Assembly: GCA_016630955.3 (NCBI GenBank) | Contig: CM049996.1 | Location: 558,001-622,000 of the forward strand | DNA length: 64,000 nucleotides | Direction: 5' to 3' | From: Didymella arachidicola | Taxonomy: Eukaryota > Ascomycota > Dothideomycetes > Pleosporales > Didymellaceae | Shown here: one piece after another, positions 33,548 through 44,693 of the stretch | Layout of the letters: the number at the start of each line of letters is the position of its first letter | Position numbering within the stretch: the first letter of the stretch is position 1 | Made by a program: the position numbers and the translations under genes | Notes under the pieces: generated by a model | What the model saw: the letters and a program-made list of their open reading frames with translations, nothing else | Databases searched by the model: none | What the model was told of the DNA's origin: nothing

Positions 33548-34619
33548 ATGGCTTCCAGGGAGAATACTGAAGATGTATGCATTGTCTTTTGCCTTTACAA
33601 GCTTCGTACTGAACCCAACGCAGGAGCGTCGCCAGCTCGATGAAGAACTCCATGTCGAGATCTTGCCTGGGACCGAGATCATGGCCGATGTAGGAAGCCA
33701 CCACTTTGTGAAAGGCTCTCACAAAGACGTTCTCGTCCCACAACCCTCAGACGACCCCAATGATCCACTGAATTGGAGCACGTGGTGGAAGACGGCGTGC
33801 ATCATTTCCGCGGCCATGGCCACCTACACACTGCCTAGGCCCACTTGCGCTCTCACCCATGTTTCCTACCCTGATGGAAGCTTTCGAGTGCGATCTTGCA
33901 GATGCCATCCAGTTCACTGGCATATGCATTTCGATGCTGGGCTTCAGCAACTTCATCTGGTATGTCGTCCAAATTCGAGCTTGCTGTTTTAGACACTGAC
34001 GCATCGCAGGGTGCCTATTAGCACGTCTTTCGGTCGTCGTCCAGTCTACCTTCGCCACCATTATTGGTGCGCTGATCGGTCTGTTCACAAGCGGTCCTTT
34101 GAGTGATTGGGTCGAAGCGAGAGTGACAAGGAATAATGGTGGTGTGAGGGAACCTGAGATGAGGTTGCCCGCTATGATCCCGTATGTCGTTGTGATGTTC
34201 TTGGGCAACATTGTTGTTGCGGTCGGATATGAGCACAAGTGGCCCTGGGAAGCAATTTTCATCATTGGATACACGTGCGCAGGTATTCAAGTTGCGGCGC
34301 TGGCAGGCATCGTGAGTACGTATGCGGTGGACAGCTACAAGCCAGTGACTGGAAGTCTTTTTGTCGCTATCACGGTGACTAAAAATCTTTGGGGCCATGG
34401 GTTCAGCAAATTCATCACGCCGTGGAGTACGGACGATGGGTAAGTTGTTTACTTCCACTTGTGTCGCGGAGAACACAAGCTAATTCGTTGACAGATTATT
34501 CCACCTATCATGACGAATGCTGCACTTTTCCTACTTTGGTGCTTGTTCGGTATCTTGTTCTACTTCTACGGCAAGACATTCAGGAGGTGGAGCAAGAACA
34601 GCAGCGTACATAAAATGTA
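33548..34619 (+). pseudogene. MFS transporter pseudogene (frameshifts and internal deletion)
   Basis: Remains of a 12-helix major facilitator of the fungal multidrug/synaptic-vesicle type. Recognisable pieces in order: a nine-codon first exon (33548-33574), a 49-bp intron, then EELHVEILPGTEIM and DDPNDPLNWSTWWKTA. There is a frameshift near 33833, then PLALSPMFPTL and GFSNFIW in another frame, an intron (33960-34009), and PISTSFGRRPV. At about 34045 the sequence jumps directly to a late region (FATIIGALIGLFTSGPLSDW, REPEMRLPAMIP, DSYKPVTGSLF), so roughly helices 3-7 are missing. A third shift follows the last intron at 34441-34496, before IPPIMTN and the terminal YGKTFRRWSKNS. The gene cannot make a working carrier. 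The splice sites survive, so decay is fairly recent. Confidence 0.88.
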
Positions 34620-35123
34620 ATTGGACGCAATCTTGGAGGTAGAATTCAGGCATCCTGGATACCAGTGGGCGAGTCCGCGTTGGAAGAGCTCTTACCAACT
34701 ACTAGCAACAATCGAGCCTGGATTGAAAAAGGTCATTTCCGTCTACACAGTCGGAAGCTTAAATTTGTTCGCTGAGATGTTTCACCGACACGGAACTGAT
34801 GTGCATGCGCCGGAGACGCAGTGTGAGAGCTCAGAGCTGACGCTCCCAACGTGAATGTTGTTAGTGTTCTATTCTGGCACTTTCGATAATCTGGTCGACC
34901 AACCCAGACTTTGATGGGACATATTGTCTTCGAGCAGACCATGGTTACCTGTGCGAAGGTGTCCAGGAGTAAAGGGTCCCGCCCCCTAAAACTCACAATA
35001 ATTCGCAGCCGCTTTTTATCCAGCCGTATAATGACCTACCATATGTCTAACAGATCTTCTCATGAGACACTGTATTCTCTGCGCCTATCTTCGTTCCAAT
35101 ATTCACCGACAACCCCAGCCAAA
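34620..35123. other. Intergenic, 504 bp
   Basis: Between the transporter remnant and a small membrane-protein gene. Nothing recognised; the last part should hold the promoter of the downstream gene. Confidence 0.5.
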
Positions 35124-35537
35124 ATGCCCTTCAAGCAGCGTAACACCAACACTGCTAGTGATCTGATCACAACCAGGATAATTCTGATTATTTTTTTCGT
35201 CTTCATCGCCTTTGCTATCGCCGCCTATGTCGTCGCAAACTGGCTCGTCAATCGAAGCATGCAGCAGCTACACGAGCACGCCATGCATGGAGACCTCGAA
35301 GCTTGCCAGCTTATGTCTGGCGAAGAAGCTCACAACGATTACAATACATTGCCTTCATCTTCATATAACGCCAATCCTCACGATCTGGAGCGTCGAAGGA
35401 GGCAAAGGCGCGAACGATGGCGAGACCAGATTTCCGATATCTACCAGATCGCTGTGAGCAGACTGAGTGATGAGGTCTCTGTCTCAAGCGATGACTCTGA
35501 AATCGCATACGAAATTGGAGATCCCAATCAGAGGTAG
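35124..35537 (+). CDS. Small single-pass membrane protein, unknown; possible C-terminal extension
   Basis: I do not recognise the family. From the ATG at 35124 (context aaaATG) the frame gives 137 residues: a short polar start, one strongly hydrophobic segment at about 15-40 (IILIIFFVFIAFAIAAYVVA), a basic RRRRQRRERWR stretch and an acidic Ser/Asp end. It stops at TAG 35535-35537, yet the same frame is open for another 60 codons to a TGA at 35715-35717 and reads through a Ser-Asp repeat and a basic end. A 42- or 48-bp intron starting at the GTAGGT that overlaps the stop would keep the frame and remove it. So the true product may be about 180-197 residues. Confidence 0.55.
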   Translation: MPFKQRNTNTASDLITTRIILIIFFVFIAFAIAAYVVANWLVNRSMQQLHEHAMHGDLEACQLMSGEEAHNDYNTLPSSSYNANPHDLERRRRQRRERWRDQISDIYQIAVSRLSDEVSVSSDDSEIAYEIGDPNQR

Positions 35538-35580
35538 GTTCAAATGCAGAGAGAGGAGGGAGGGGGAGACTCGAGTGAGA

Positions 35581-35616
35581 GCGACAGCGATAGCGACAGC
35601 GACAGCAATAGCGACA
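35581..35616. repeat. Hexanucleotide repeat (GCGACA)n, six units
   Basis: Six consecutive 6-bp units (GCGACA with variants GCGATA and GCAATA). In the frame of the upstream small membrane protein it reads Ser-Asp repeats, so it may be part of its C-terminal coding sequence. Confidence 0.8.
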
Positions 35617-35717
35617 ATGTTGAGGAGATGAGGGGAAACCTTAACACGGTAAGGCCTTTACCGCGCCGAGTCGCTATGCTGCGGACGGCTGTGAGGAGTT
35701 TGGTGGACGAGAACTGA

Positions 35718-36241
35718 TCCGGGCACGGTGTCTGTTCTGTGCTGACCACTGGGAGACTACATCTAACCAAGCAATCTTCCAAGTACTAGCTATCTTGAGC
35801 TTAAGAGACCCAAGGACCCATAAAGCCCAAGGATAGTGAGAGCTTTATGCAGATGGGGTTTGTAAAAGATTATGTTACTGACTTTCTCCTGCATTTGGCG
35901 GTTGCACAGAATAATGGGGTAACTTCGTAGAAATTGCGAACATCAATTGATCAAGATTTATATCGAGGGAGACTGGCGGGAGCTGATGGAGGAGTTGTAT
36001 GATTTGGTCATCTGAAGAGTTCTACCAGTCCACACGATCATATTGAGATGTGGTTCGATTGTAGTGTTATAATAGGGGATACTGCTGTGCATTTACTTTG
36101 TATCATTCTCATCATTTCTATCTCTCGTGGGGACATTATGCTGTTCCATGGCCATGTGTCGGACCCTACTCCTGTGTACGAGGAGGTCGATCACGATCAC
36201 GAGGTGGGGCAGACAGGTCGACAGATATCGTAGGCACTAGC
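35718..36241. other. Intergenic, convergent 3' ends
   Basis: 524 bp, AT-rich, no gene recognised. Confidence 0.5.
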
Positions 36242-38015
36242 CTAGTTATGCTCTCTTGGCTGGAATTGCAGCCGCAATGGGGGTAAAGTGACTGTAAATG
36301 TATCCAGCATCTCTTTATCAAACTTCTTACCAGTCTCTCCTGGGGCGAATGAGATGTCGAAGTTCTGTACGATTGTTGACAGAGCAATGCGAAGGCTGAG
36401 TTGAGCAAGGTTCTTTCCAGGGCAGCTGTAGGCACCCAACGAGAATGGTAAATACGGCGCTTGATCAGTGCCCATCTCCGCTCTCATCTCGCCGAAGCGC
36501 TCAGGTACAAAATCCTCAGCGTCCTGCCACCATCTAGGGTCTCTATGAATCAACGAGACGGGTACAAGCACGTTCGTGTTTCCAGGTATAAAGACCTCGT
36601 CGATCTGAGTGCCCTGGCTCGGTGTTTCGCGAGGTCCGCCAGTAAGTAGTGCTGGCCGCAAGCGCAGGGTCTCGCTTATCCAGTCGTCGATATATGTAAC
36701 GCTCTTGACCTTCTCATAGGTCCACGCATTGTTGCCTTCGATAGTCTGATCGAGCAATTGCTGCAACTTACGCTGCTTCTCGGGACACTTCGCTAGATAG
36801 TACAGGGCTCCAGCCAATGTCGTAGCTGTTGTCTCGCTGAATAGCACGTAAGTCTTGAACAAGCAAAGAAGAAGTTGTGTTGCTTACCTTCCGGCAATGA
36901 TTACCACCCTGGTGTCATCCTCTAGAGCTTCTGGTGACGGCGAAGCAGAGATATCTTTGTCTTTGACAGCCTTCAATAGCCACGAAATGATGTCCTGAGG
37001 ATACTTTTCGTTGTCCCATGCCTTGTTCTTTGCTTGTATCTCGCTGGAGCAGAAGTGGAAAAAGCTTGAATATCCGGCTGCTGCTCCAGGTATTGAGCTC
37101 AGCACGTTCAATAGCCAAGGTACAGTGCTCAAGATCCCCAGCATAGTCATGTGATCATGAACGCCTTTGATGGCGGGATGCTCTTGACCAGTGGTCAGAT
37201 TGCTGAAGTCTTTGCCCAAACCGACTTCGCCCATGACGTCGAAAGAGTAGAACATGCTCCATGCGGAAGCATCGAAGGGCTCGGAGGATTGGCGAAGCTG
37301 CCTCATGAAAGTATCTGCCTTGGTCTTGATACGCGGTTCATAAGTTGCAAGTGCTTTCATCGAGAAACTCCGATCCCAGGCCCGACGTCGCTGTTTGTGC
37401 GACTCATGATCTCGAGTCATGTGTATTGATGTCTTCTTGATGTCGTTACCGGTCTGGCCGTACCAAGTTGATTTGCGCATCTCCGAGCTAGGGCCATAAA
37501 TCAACGGCACCGCTGACTTTCTTAATACTGAAATTTCTCGGGGACCTTAGAATAAATTAGCATTTCGTTGCGCTCTGCAAGGAATGTCACAAACCCGTTC
37601 GGACAAAGTCTCCATATTTGCCGTGCATCTTATCAAGCTCTTTGTAGTACTGAACGTTTTTGGCACTCAGATACGCAGCATAAAATCGACTGATCTTGGC
37701 TGGCAATGGGCCCGGGAAGTTGCGACACCGGTGGAAGAACAGACGGTAGATGGCAATGCTGAACAAAACCGTAGTATTAAAGCAGGTGGCGAACATGGTC
37801 GATGCCCATAATGCGCCGGACCAGCTCTCGCCTTCGACCTGAGCAAGAGCATAGATCAAGCCGAAGTAGGCAGCTGTCGAGAAGGCCATGAAATGGTACA
37901 TGTAGAGCTCAAACTCAACATTTTGGGCAGCTTGGTGGAACAAAATACCAAGCAGCACAGCGCTGCTGGCAGTGCTGCTTACATTCTGAAATATCGATTT
38001 GAGGTCAGTCGACAT
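36242..38015 (-). CDS. Cytochrome P450 monooxygenase with a multi-span N terminus
   Basis: Haem-thiolate monooxygenase of the ER; substrate unknown, and in fungi such genes serve secondary metabolism or detoxification. Three exons: 38015-37595, 37545-36888 and 36836-36242, with introns of 49 and 51 bp; 557 residues. Landmarks: I-helix AGSETT (assembled across the second junction), ExxR at Glu415-Arg418 (ETLR), PERF motif (PERFGEM), and the haem loop FSLGAYSCPGKN with Cys498 as ligand. The N terminus holds about three hydrophobic segments (residues 15-95) before the Pro-rich hinge FPGPLP, instead of the usual single anchor. No biosynthetic backbone gene (PKS, NRPS, terpene cyclase) is in the window, so this is not obviously a cluster. 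Confidence 0.92.
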
Positions 38016-39067
38016 GGCTTCGCAAGGCCCGCGAGATGTGCCCGGTTTAATGAACCATAGTCCGCGCCTCTGGACTCTTTATGGCTCCTCGCAGCTGAAC
38101 CATTCCTTCCCGTTGACATATGCAGCGCTCCTCTGCGGCAGGGTAGCTTTGCGGAGGAATCACGGAACAAACCCCAAAGATCTCAAGCTGCTCATGGAGG
38201 ATTGGCCAGAAGAAGGAAGCGAGCAGAGAGGAGCAGCAGGTCGGGGAAGCGCATGTCATCCGCTCGGCATCGATTGGCCAGGGAGCCCCACATAAACAGA
38301 CTAGGGTCGTGCCGTGCGGAAGGGGCCATCACCACCGGCCCTTCACGATAACGCCCAGCCGCCCAAATCCATCTACGAATTTGCTGGACGTTTAGAGCGA
38401 GCTGATGTAGATCTGAATATGCGAGGAGTCTCGTAACAGGTACCTGCATCAGCGCCCGTTTGCACAATTGTATACCTTCTGGGTATCTATACTTCCGCCG
38501 GCAAATCTCCCACACGCTGGAACCAACGCGGGTGAGTATGCAGGTCACCAAATTCGGGTGCAGGGACCCTTGGCCATATCCGGTCGCGATAAATCAGGTC
38601 GGAATCCCAATCACCGCCTGATATTTGTGAACAGTTGTGCAATGCTGCAGAAGGCGTGCCTCACGAACCACGCTCATGGGATCGAGTGGCAAGACTGGTA
38701 CCGTTCGTGAGATCGTTTTCTTGTTTAAAAAAAAAGCAATTGCGGCTGTCTCATCCAATAACGGCTGTCTCGACCGCATATCTAGATGTTACCTTCCGTG
38801 CAAGTCCTCACCAGGAAAGGACAAAAAAAGCAATCACGGGGTTTCGTTGCGACAGTCATTTGCATCGGACCATGCACACACCTTCCACCCTAGCGCCATG
38901 CAGTGTTTTCCAGACTGTCGGTACTGAGTAAGAGGCCGAGGTCAAGATCTTCACGCACAGAAGCCCATTGTTTGAGACAATTCCTTTTGGCATTATAGGT
39001 TCATAACGTGGGCAAGAAGCCAGTATTTGTCCATTGACATCTTCTTCCAAGTAGCTTAGACCTTACT
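38016..39067. other. Divergent interval between the P450 and the rhodopsin-like gene
   Basis: 1.05 kb holding both promoters. Open frames of up to about 119 codons occur but none has recognisable features. Confidence 0.5.
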
Positions 39068-40324
39068 ATGATTGGCGCGTCTTTGCAAACTCTGGCATAT
39101 GGGTTGGCGTATGCCACGTTCGGCATCGGGTTGTCTACCGTCTTCCTTCGAATCTACTGTCGATACTTCCTTATGCAGGCTTGGGGGTCTGACGACAACG
39201 TCGCCCTCTTCGTTGGTGTAATTATACTGATTAGCAACCGATACGCCTTCCTGACAACCCACAGGCAGTAAGCTGTGGGCAACAAGTTGTTTTACACTTA
39301 TTCCTCCAAGCCGGTTGTGGACTGTGAGTAGAAAAGACTCTTTACGAATTCTCGGCGTCAAATTAATGACATCGCGAAGACACATGAACGCCATCACTGG
39401 GCTGCAGCAACTACAGATCCTCAAAATTCTCTTTATTGAGGAAATATACTATTACTTCGTGCATTGGGTCATCAAGTCCGCATTTTTCCTCTTCTATTTG
39501 CGACTCTCCCCCGATGTTACGTTCAGGAGGCTCGTTTACATCGGTATGGCTACGAACATTGCCATCTTCATAATCAACATGTCAGTCGCACGCTCGCTCG
39601 GGCTGCTCTCAAACTAAGGAGTCCAGTCTGATTGCATGTCTTCAATGCATCCCTTTCGACGAGATTCTCCACCCGGGCACTCATCCGGATGCAAAGTGCC
39701 TGCCGAAACTGGTGCTTCTGGTCGTCCCTTCCATCTTGGTGTGTATAGATGCACAGTTTCCAGGTTTGATCTAACTGATAAGCGCAGAACATCTTCGAAG
39801 ACATTTACATTCTTGTGTTGCCTATCTCCACAGTCGTCAACCTCCAGATGTCCACTCGCCGCAAGATCGCCGTCCTCTCGGTCATCAGCTTCGGCGCATC
39901 CGCTGTCTTAGTAGCATGCTTTCGCCTCATACCTCTGTTTGAGCTCAACTCTTCACCGGACACCTCCTACGTACTGGGCAAAATGGTCATTGTAGCAGCT
40001 GTCGAAATCCAACTGGCGATCATAGCTGTCAACCTGCCATCGCTGAAAGCGCTTTGGAACAAGGTGACTGGAGGAAGCTCGGCGGGATCGAAGCCAGCTT
40101 CCTCGCGATCAAGAAGTTACAAGATGTGGTCCCTTAAGTCATCCAACAATCGGGTATCAAGGGGTAGCATCACTAGGATGGAACACAATGTGAAGGGGAC
40201 AGAGTCTGAGGAAGAGCTATGGAAGCAAGCTGGAGCTCGACAGGCAGCTCACACACCTGAGTCTGGCATCACCGTCACAAGAGAGGTAGATATGACAAGC
40301 GAGCGCAGGCGCGTACAACAGTAG
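39068..40324 (+). CDS. Fungal rhodopsin-like (PTH11-related) seven-helix membrane protein
   Basis: Integral membrane protein of the large fungal 'rhodopsin domain' family related to PTH11-type receptors; ligand and role unknown. Five exons: 39068-39217, 39265-39323, 39380-39580, 39627-39738 and 39788-40324, with introns of 47, 56, 46 and 49 bp; 352 residues. All junctions keep frame. Family landmarks: FLRIYCRYF after helix 1, WGSDD, a lumenal Cys pair with one Cys just before the Leu-rich helix 3, IKSAFFLFYLRL, the CLQCIPF and HPDAKC block, then NIFEDIYILVLPI and the loop STRRKIAVLSVISFGA. About 100 polar residues form the cytoplasmic tail. Only the last exon gives a long open frame, so simple ORF calling shows only half of the gene. 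Confidence 0.83.
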
Positions 40325-40577
40325 CTGAGACGCAAGCAAACCCAGCGCAGTACAGCGAAGACCAATTTTGCTTTTTTGGGGATCCCACTCTTGCAGGTGA
40401 AAGTCAAACTTTGCCCATCTTTGACGTCTGATTAATCGCGAGACCGTTTGCTCTCCAATACTTTGACACAGCTTGCACTCACCTTCATCTCTCACCTTGT
40501 GACGTAGAAGCTGTACCTCCCTCACCAAATAACACCCCCAGACCCCCCAGAAACCTCCCGCCAGCCTTTACACCACA

Positions 40578-41627
40578 ATGAGCGCACTTTTCCGCCAGAA
40601 CTCCCGCGCTTACAGCATCGTGTCTGACGACATGAACCCCACACCGCGCCCATCACCTGCACCGCCTCCAGCAGCTACACGTCGCTCCGGCGTACGCGGT
40701 GTGCGAGCGACTTCTGCCACAGACGATACGCCACCAATCGAGCCCCCCAAAGCGACCCAGCTGCCACCGCACTACTTCCTCGCACCCACTGTTCCAAGTC
40801 CTTTCACCGGCACTCTCGAAGCGTCGCTCAATGCTATTCTATCATGGGGCACGTTGCACCCCTCCACCACGCTCGTGAAGCAGACGCTTTTGAGTCCAGT
40901 AAGCACAAGCACGAACTGGCCCGCGATTCTGATGACAGCCTTTGGACCTTCTAGCGGTCTTGATACACAGCTACGTATCGCTTTGCTTGTGGAGCTCGTG
41001 TTCTTGATCACACGAACGCTGTTGCCTGAGCAGATCGCCGAGAATAGGGCAGCGATGTCACGACTGTATGACCGGAAGAAGCAGCTTGCTATTAGACTAG
41101 TGCTGCGATACGATATGCTCAGAGAGTGGATGTTGGGCGAGGGACCAATAGGAAAGAGGGATCTGAGTGTTGCTTCGGTGGCGCCAAGTAGCCCGGACGC
41201 GACAGAGAATGGCGGTGCGGTGCAGGCTGTCGAGACCCCGACGAAAGATCAAAATGGCATGCAGGGAGATGAGGGCTACAAGAGGAGGTTGATGCCGAAC
41301 ATCTGGCCGACGCTTATTGCTGCGCCGGCGGGCGGGTTTACGACGTATGGCGTGAGGGAGCGGATGAAGCATTATGTTACACATCTCGATGACTATCTGC
41401 TGTTGACAGATGAGGAGGTGGGTGGTTGGAGCGAGAAGGTGCTGGTGGTCAGAGCGAGCCAGATGATGCTGCAGTGGCAGTGGCTGCGACAGAAAAACGA
41501 GAGGCTAGAAGAGATGGAGAGCAACGGATGGGAAGAGCTGGATGGACGAGCGGACGAGTGTGAGTGGATTGCCGAGAAGAAAGAGGGGGGTTGGGGCAAG
41601 AGTAAGGGTGACGAGGAAGGTGTGTAG
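40578..41627 (+). CDS. Conserved-looking protein of unknown function, 349 aa
   Basis: I do not recognise it. A single exon from an ATG in good context (ccacaATGA). The first ~65 residues are Pro/Ser/Ala-rich and disordered. From about 70 to 190 lies a mainly helical region with moderately hydrophobic helices (LDTQLRIALLVELVFLITRTLL) and a basic helix (LYDRKKQLAIRLVLRYDMLREWML). A second helical region (about 240-310) contains Trp-rich sequence (ASQMMLQWQWLRQKNERLEEME), and the tail is Lys/Glu-rich. No signal peptide. The open frame of 1,050 bases with coherent coding composition supports a real gene. Confidence 0.7.
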   Translation: MSALFRQNSRAYSIVSDDMNPTPRPSPAPPPAATRRSGVRGVRATSATDDTPPIEPPKATQLPPHYFLAPTVPSPFTGTLEASLNAILSWGTLHPSTTLVKQTLLSPVSTSTNWPAILMTAFGPSSGLDTQLRIALLVELVFLITRTLLPEQIAENRAAMSRLYDRKKQLAIRLVLRYDMLREWMLGEGPIGKRDLSVASVAPSSPDATENGGAVQAVETPTKDQNGMQGDEGYKRRLMPNIWPTLIAAPAGGFTTYGVRERMKHYVTHLDDYLLLTDEEVGGWSEKVLVVRASQMMLQWQWLRQKNERLEEMESNGWEELDGRADECEWIAEKKEGGWGKSKGDEEGV

Positions 41628-41769
41628 CGTGGAGTGCTTTGAACTTTTTTGTTTGGAGAGGATAATGGGATGCTCGTGAGCACGGGGTATCAATGGGAGC
41701 TTCCTCGGACGACTTTCCACGAAAAGATTGTCATTGAAGGGCACATCGCCAGCCAGCCTTCTGCAGCTC

Positions 41770-43647
41770 CTAGTCATCATCCTCTTTCGTGCCGTTTGGC
41801 GCGGATGAGGGTGGGGACCCAGAACCAAATGATGAGAACAGATTGTTCATGCGATACTTCTTTTTCTGCGGTAGCTTCCCTGCTATAATCTCGAGTATCT
41901 CCAGCATGCCCAAAAGTCGATTCGAGCTCGCTTCCATAAGCTCTCGCGCTTGCTTTTCCTCACCAGCATTTGTCCGCTTTCCTTTGCCTGAGCCGTACGC
42001 GTTGTGTCTGGCTTGTATGCCAGTTTCCGTGGCTAGTCTCAGGGTATCAGTCGCCTCGAGTTGATTGTCTGTCATCATGAGCACGAAGAGCTGTTCGAGG
42101 ATCAGGGAAACTTTGGCGTTAGTCGCAAAGCTTTGGCTGCCCTTCATGGGCATCAGGATACACTCGAAGTGTTCTTGTGTGGGGTTGTAGCGAAAATAAT
42201 CCGGTACTGTACCGCTCACGAACGGGATCAGCAGGTTGGCCAGGAACGAGTATTTCATCGGTCCAGGAACAGCCAGCGTGGTGAGAAGAATGTTGAACAG
42301 CATTGTTGGCAAGTATCGAAAGTCCTCTACGATGTTATCGAACCAATCGCTGAGCGTTGTGAACTGGTTTGGCAATCTCTCTGCGACTTGTGCTATCTGT
42401 ACATGGTTAGCACGAGTTGACAACAGTTTCTTGCTGCACTGACCAAGGCCAGGAGACGCTGTCGCAGTGCTATTGCGTCGCTGCCGCCTAATCGCTCGAT
42501 AGCAGCGTTCAGATTCAAACTTCCATCGTCGATATCAGGCAGATAAGTTGAAGGTGTGGTTTCAGCTTTGCGTTCAGTCGCTCGTGTTGCTCGCACAAAT
42601 ACTGGTGTTTCTTTCATCTCCTCGTCGCTGTCATAGTCTGCCACTTCACCTGTCTCGAAATCGACGTTTCCAAGCTTCCGCTTCTTATTTGGCGGCCTTT
42701 CGGGTTCCTTGGCCTCATTCTCCCAGATCTCAGGATAATCCTTGAGCGACTCGGGCGATGCAATTGCAAAGATCGCCCTAGCTATGCGTCGACGTGTCGC
42801 ACGGGTCATCGACTGCCCCTCTCCGGCGATATACTGCCAAATGAGGCTCTGCTGTAGGACGGTCTCCTGCTCTTCTTCAACGTGTTGACTCTGCCTTACG
42901 CAGACATCCCAGTCCTGTTCCAAGAAGTTCAGCATGATTGTCAGCCACAGCTTCCATCTCTCCCAGCGCTGATTGGATACTGCAGAGCAGTTGAACGCCC
43001 AGCCTGCAATGTGCCAGAAATCGTCTGCTCTGTACCAAAGGCTTTTATCGTTGGCTACTTCGCAGTAGAGGTGGTCGATGTCGTCAGCTTCGTCAGGGGA
43101 CAGACTTCTAGTCGTGTTCCTGTTACCGCGAGGACGCCGCCGTGTGCGTTCTGCCGGGAAAGTAAAAGCCTGCCGTACGTACGCATACATTGGGCTCTCT
43201 ATTGTCGACAAGAGACATTGCAGGTAGCGAAAGGCTGCGTCAGAGCCTTTCGCGGTCTCTCTTGAGGGTGACTTGAATTTATGCGATATCAGAGAGGCGG
43301 CGAGCGCGATCTGCGAGGGCGGCGGAAGGAAGCCAACGTAGGGCTGTGCAGGAGTCGATATTGAGGTGCCAGCTGATAGCAGACTGTGGAGGAACTCGTA
43401 TGCGTTGGCGACTACCACGTGTCAGCAGGTCCAAGTCAGGTCCCTGCGGACGAAGTCTCTTACATTGCAAACCCTCGATGAAAGCCTTTGAGTGGTTCGC
43501 AAGCTCGTAAGGCGCTGGTTTGGTAGGTCGTAGTTGTGTGCGCCGAGGTCGAGTTCCTACTGCTTTGATCGCTGCAGAGGGTGCGTCTTTCGTGTTTGTG
43601 TGCGCAGACACTCTGCGACGAGGCGCAGGCGCTGCGGCTGATATCAT
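41770..43647 (-). CDS. Fungal protein of unknown function, probably nuclear, 592 aa
   Basis: I cannot name the family. Three exons: 43647-43464, 43411-42444 and 42396-41770, with introns of 52 and 47 bp; the joined frame is continuous. The first 50 residues are basic with several Arg/Pro stretches. The middle is helical, without membrane segments, and contains a clear basic cluster PPNKKRKLG (a nuclear-localisation-like signal) followed by an acidic stretch with DYDSDEE. The C-terminal third (AERLPNQFTTLSDWFDNIVEDFRYLP and YSFLANLLIPFVSG) looks like a conserved helical repeat fold. Ends in an acidic tail (KEDDD). Convergent with the 349-residue gene. Confidence 0.75.
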
Positions 43648-43856
43648 GGTGGTGTGCCGTGCGACATGTTTGTGAAAGAGTTTTGGTGGGGAAATTGAAC
43701 GCGTCGCGCCTGCACGCTGTCACGCGCCTGAGCGAAGCGTTCAGAGCATAGACAGGCGAACCTCATCCTCGGCCCAGACCGCACCCGAGCTTGAATGCAA
43801 AAATATATATTCTACGTCAGCTCTCACTCCCCCGTTCCGGGTATGCTCTGTACGTC
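43648..43856. promoter_or_regulatory. Presumed promoter of the 592-aa gene
   Basis: About 200 bp between that gene's ATG and the tRNA-Ser terminator; no other feature. Confidence 0.35.
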
Positions 43857-43861
43857 AAAAA
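43857..43861 (-). terminator. Pol III terminator of tRNA-Ser
   Basis: T5 run on the minus strand six bases after the tRNA 3' end. Confidence 0.75.
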
Positions 43862-43866
43862 GAAAG

Positions 43867-43964
43867 CGACACGGGCAGGATTCGAACCTGCGCGCCCGAA
43901 GGCATATGATATCTATTTGCTAGAGCGTTCGAGTCATACCCATTAACCACTCTGGCACCGTGCC
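43867..43964 (-). tRNA. tRNA-Ser(CGA), with a 17-nt intron
   Basis: Reads Ser codon UCG. On the minus strand the acceptor arm GGCACGG pairs with CCGTGTC (one G-U), with discriminator G as in tRNA-Ser. The anticodon stem TATGA/TCATA closes a loop with CGA at 43929-43931. A 17-nt intron (CGCTCTAGC...GAT) sits one base after the anticodon, the canonical place. A long variable arm (GCC TTCG GGC) and T arm GCAGG/CCTGC with GGTTCGAATCC (B box) complete it. Mature length 81 nt. Confidence 0.93.
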
Positions 43965-44579
43965 TTACTGTTCCGATGGAAAAATCAGTTAATCAATCGT
44001 ATTTATACTGCTCAAAACAGCTGCTGGGTAAATCGCGGGGTTACGCCAAGACTATAGGGACTTGAGTCGCTGGATCTGGAAATGATCTTTCCAGATTCTA
44101 CCCAAGAGACACTCTAATGTTTCCTAAAACTATGCGATGAATAGACTTTTGGCCTGCATCTAAGGGCATTCGCCGACGCTGTAGACATGTTTTAGCTTCA
44201 CGTGTGACTGTAAACGCAGGTTCCCTTCTACTGCAGTTGTGTCCAACGTCTAAGAAGACAGCTGCAAAATCTGTGGACAAATCTTTGCGACTGCTTGTTG
44301 GTTCTGAAGATGCACATATAGGCAGATTGTCTCCATACAGGCGAGTTAGGTATTTCTCTGGACGCCATCGTACCTCACAATTTAGAGAGAAAAAAATGAT
44401 TGCAGCGGGACCTGACATTATCGATAGCCAAGCTTGTCACATGAGAATCCGCTAAGCAGGTGGTTCTAGTTCGTAAGGCGGAGCTCGCTTCCGATCTGCT
44501 CGAGTGACCCCACCGCCCTCCCGACCTCCTGACCTCCTGACCTCTAGAAAAATTCAACTTACCATACAAAAGAACGTCC
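43965..44579. other. Intergenic between tRNA genes
   Basis: Contains a small direct repeat of GACCTCCT(G) near 44522-44541; open frames of about 100 codons (44098-44418, minus) are not supported. Confidence 0.45.
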
Positions 44580-44591
44580 AAAAAGGCAAAA
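44580..44591 (-). terminator. Pol III terminator region of tRNA-Glu
   Basis: T4 at 44588-44591 and T5 at 44580-44584 on the minus strand, directly after the tRNA 3' end. Confidence 0.75.
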
Positions 44592-44599
44592 GCAAATGA

Positions 44600-44693
44600 T
44601 TCCTGATCCGGGAATCGAACCCGGGTCTTTCCGGAGCTTCAATCCAAGTTCTGGGTTGAAAGCGGAATATCCTAGCCTCTGGACTAATCAGGA
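44600..44693 (-). tRNA. tRNA-Glu(TTC), with a 22-nt intron
   Basis: Reads Glu codons GAA/GAG. On the minus strand the acceptor TCCTGAT pairs perfectly with ATCAGGA, discriminator A. D arm with GATTAGTCCAGAGGCTAGGAT; anticodon stem TTCCG/CGGAA; anticodon TTC at 44658-44660; intron of about 22 nt (ACCCAG...GAAGCT) one base after the anticodon; T arm with GGTTCGATTCC (B box). Mature length 72 nt. Confidence 0.93.

Noticed and set aside
36242..40324. Secondary-metabolite gene cluster around the P450
   Set aside because: No PKS, NRPS, terpene cyclase or DMATS gene in the window; P450, transporter remnant and membrane protein alone are not enough.
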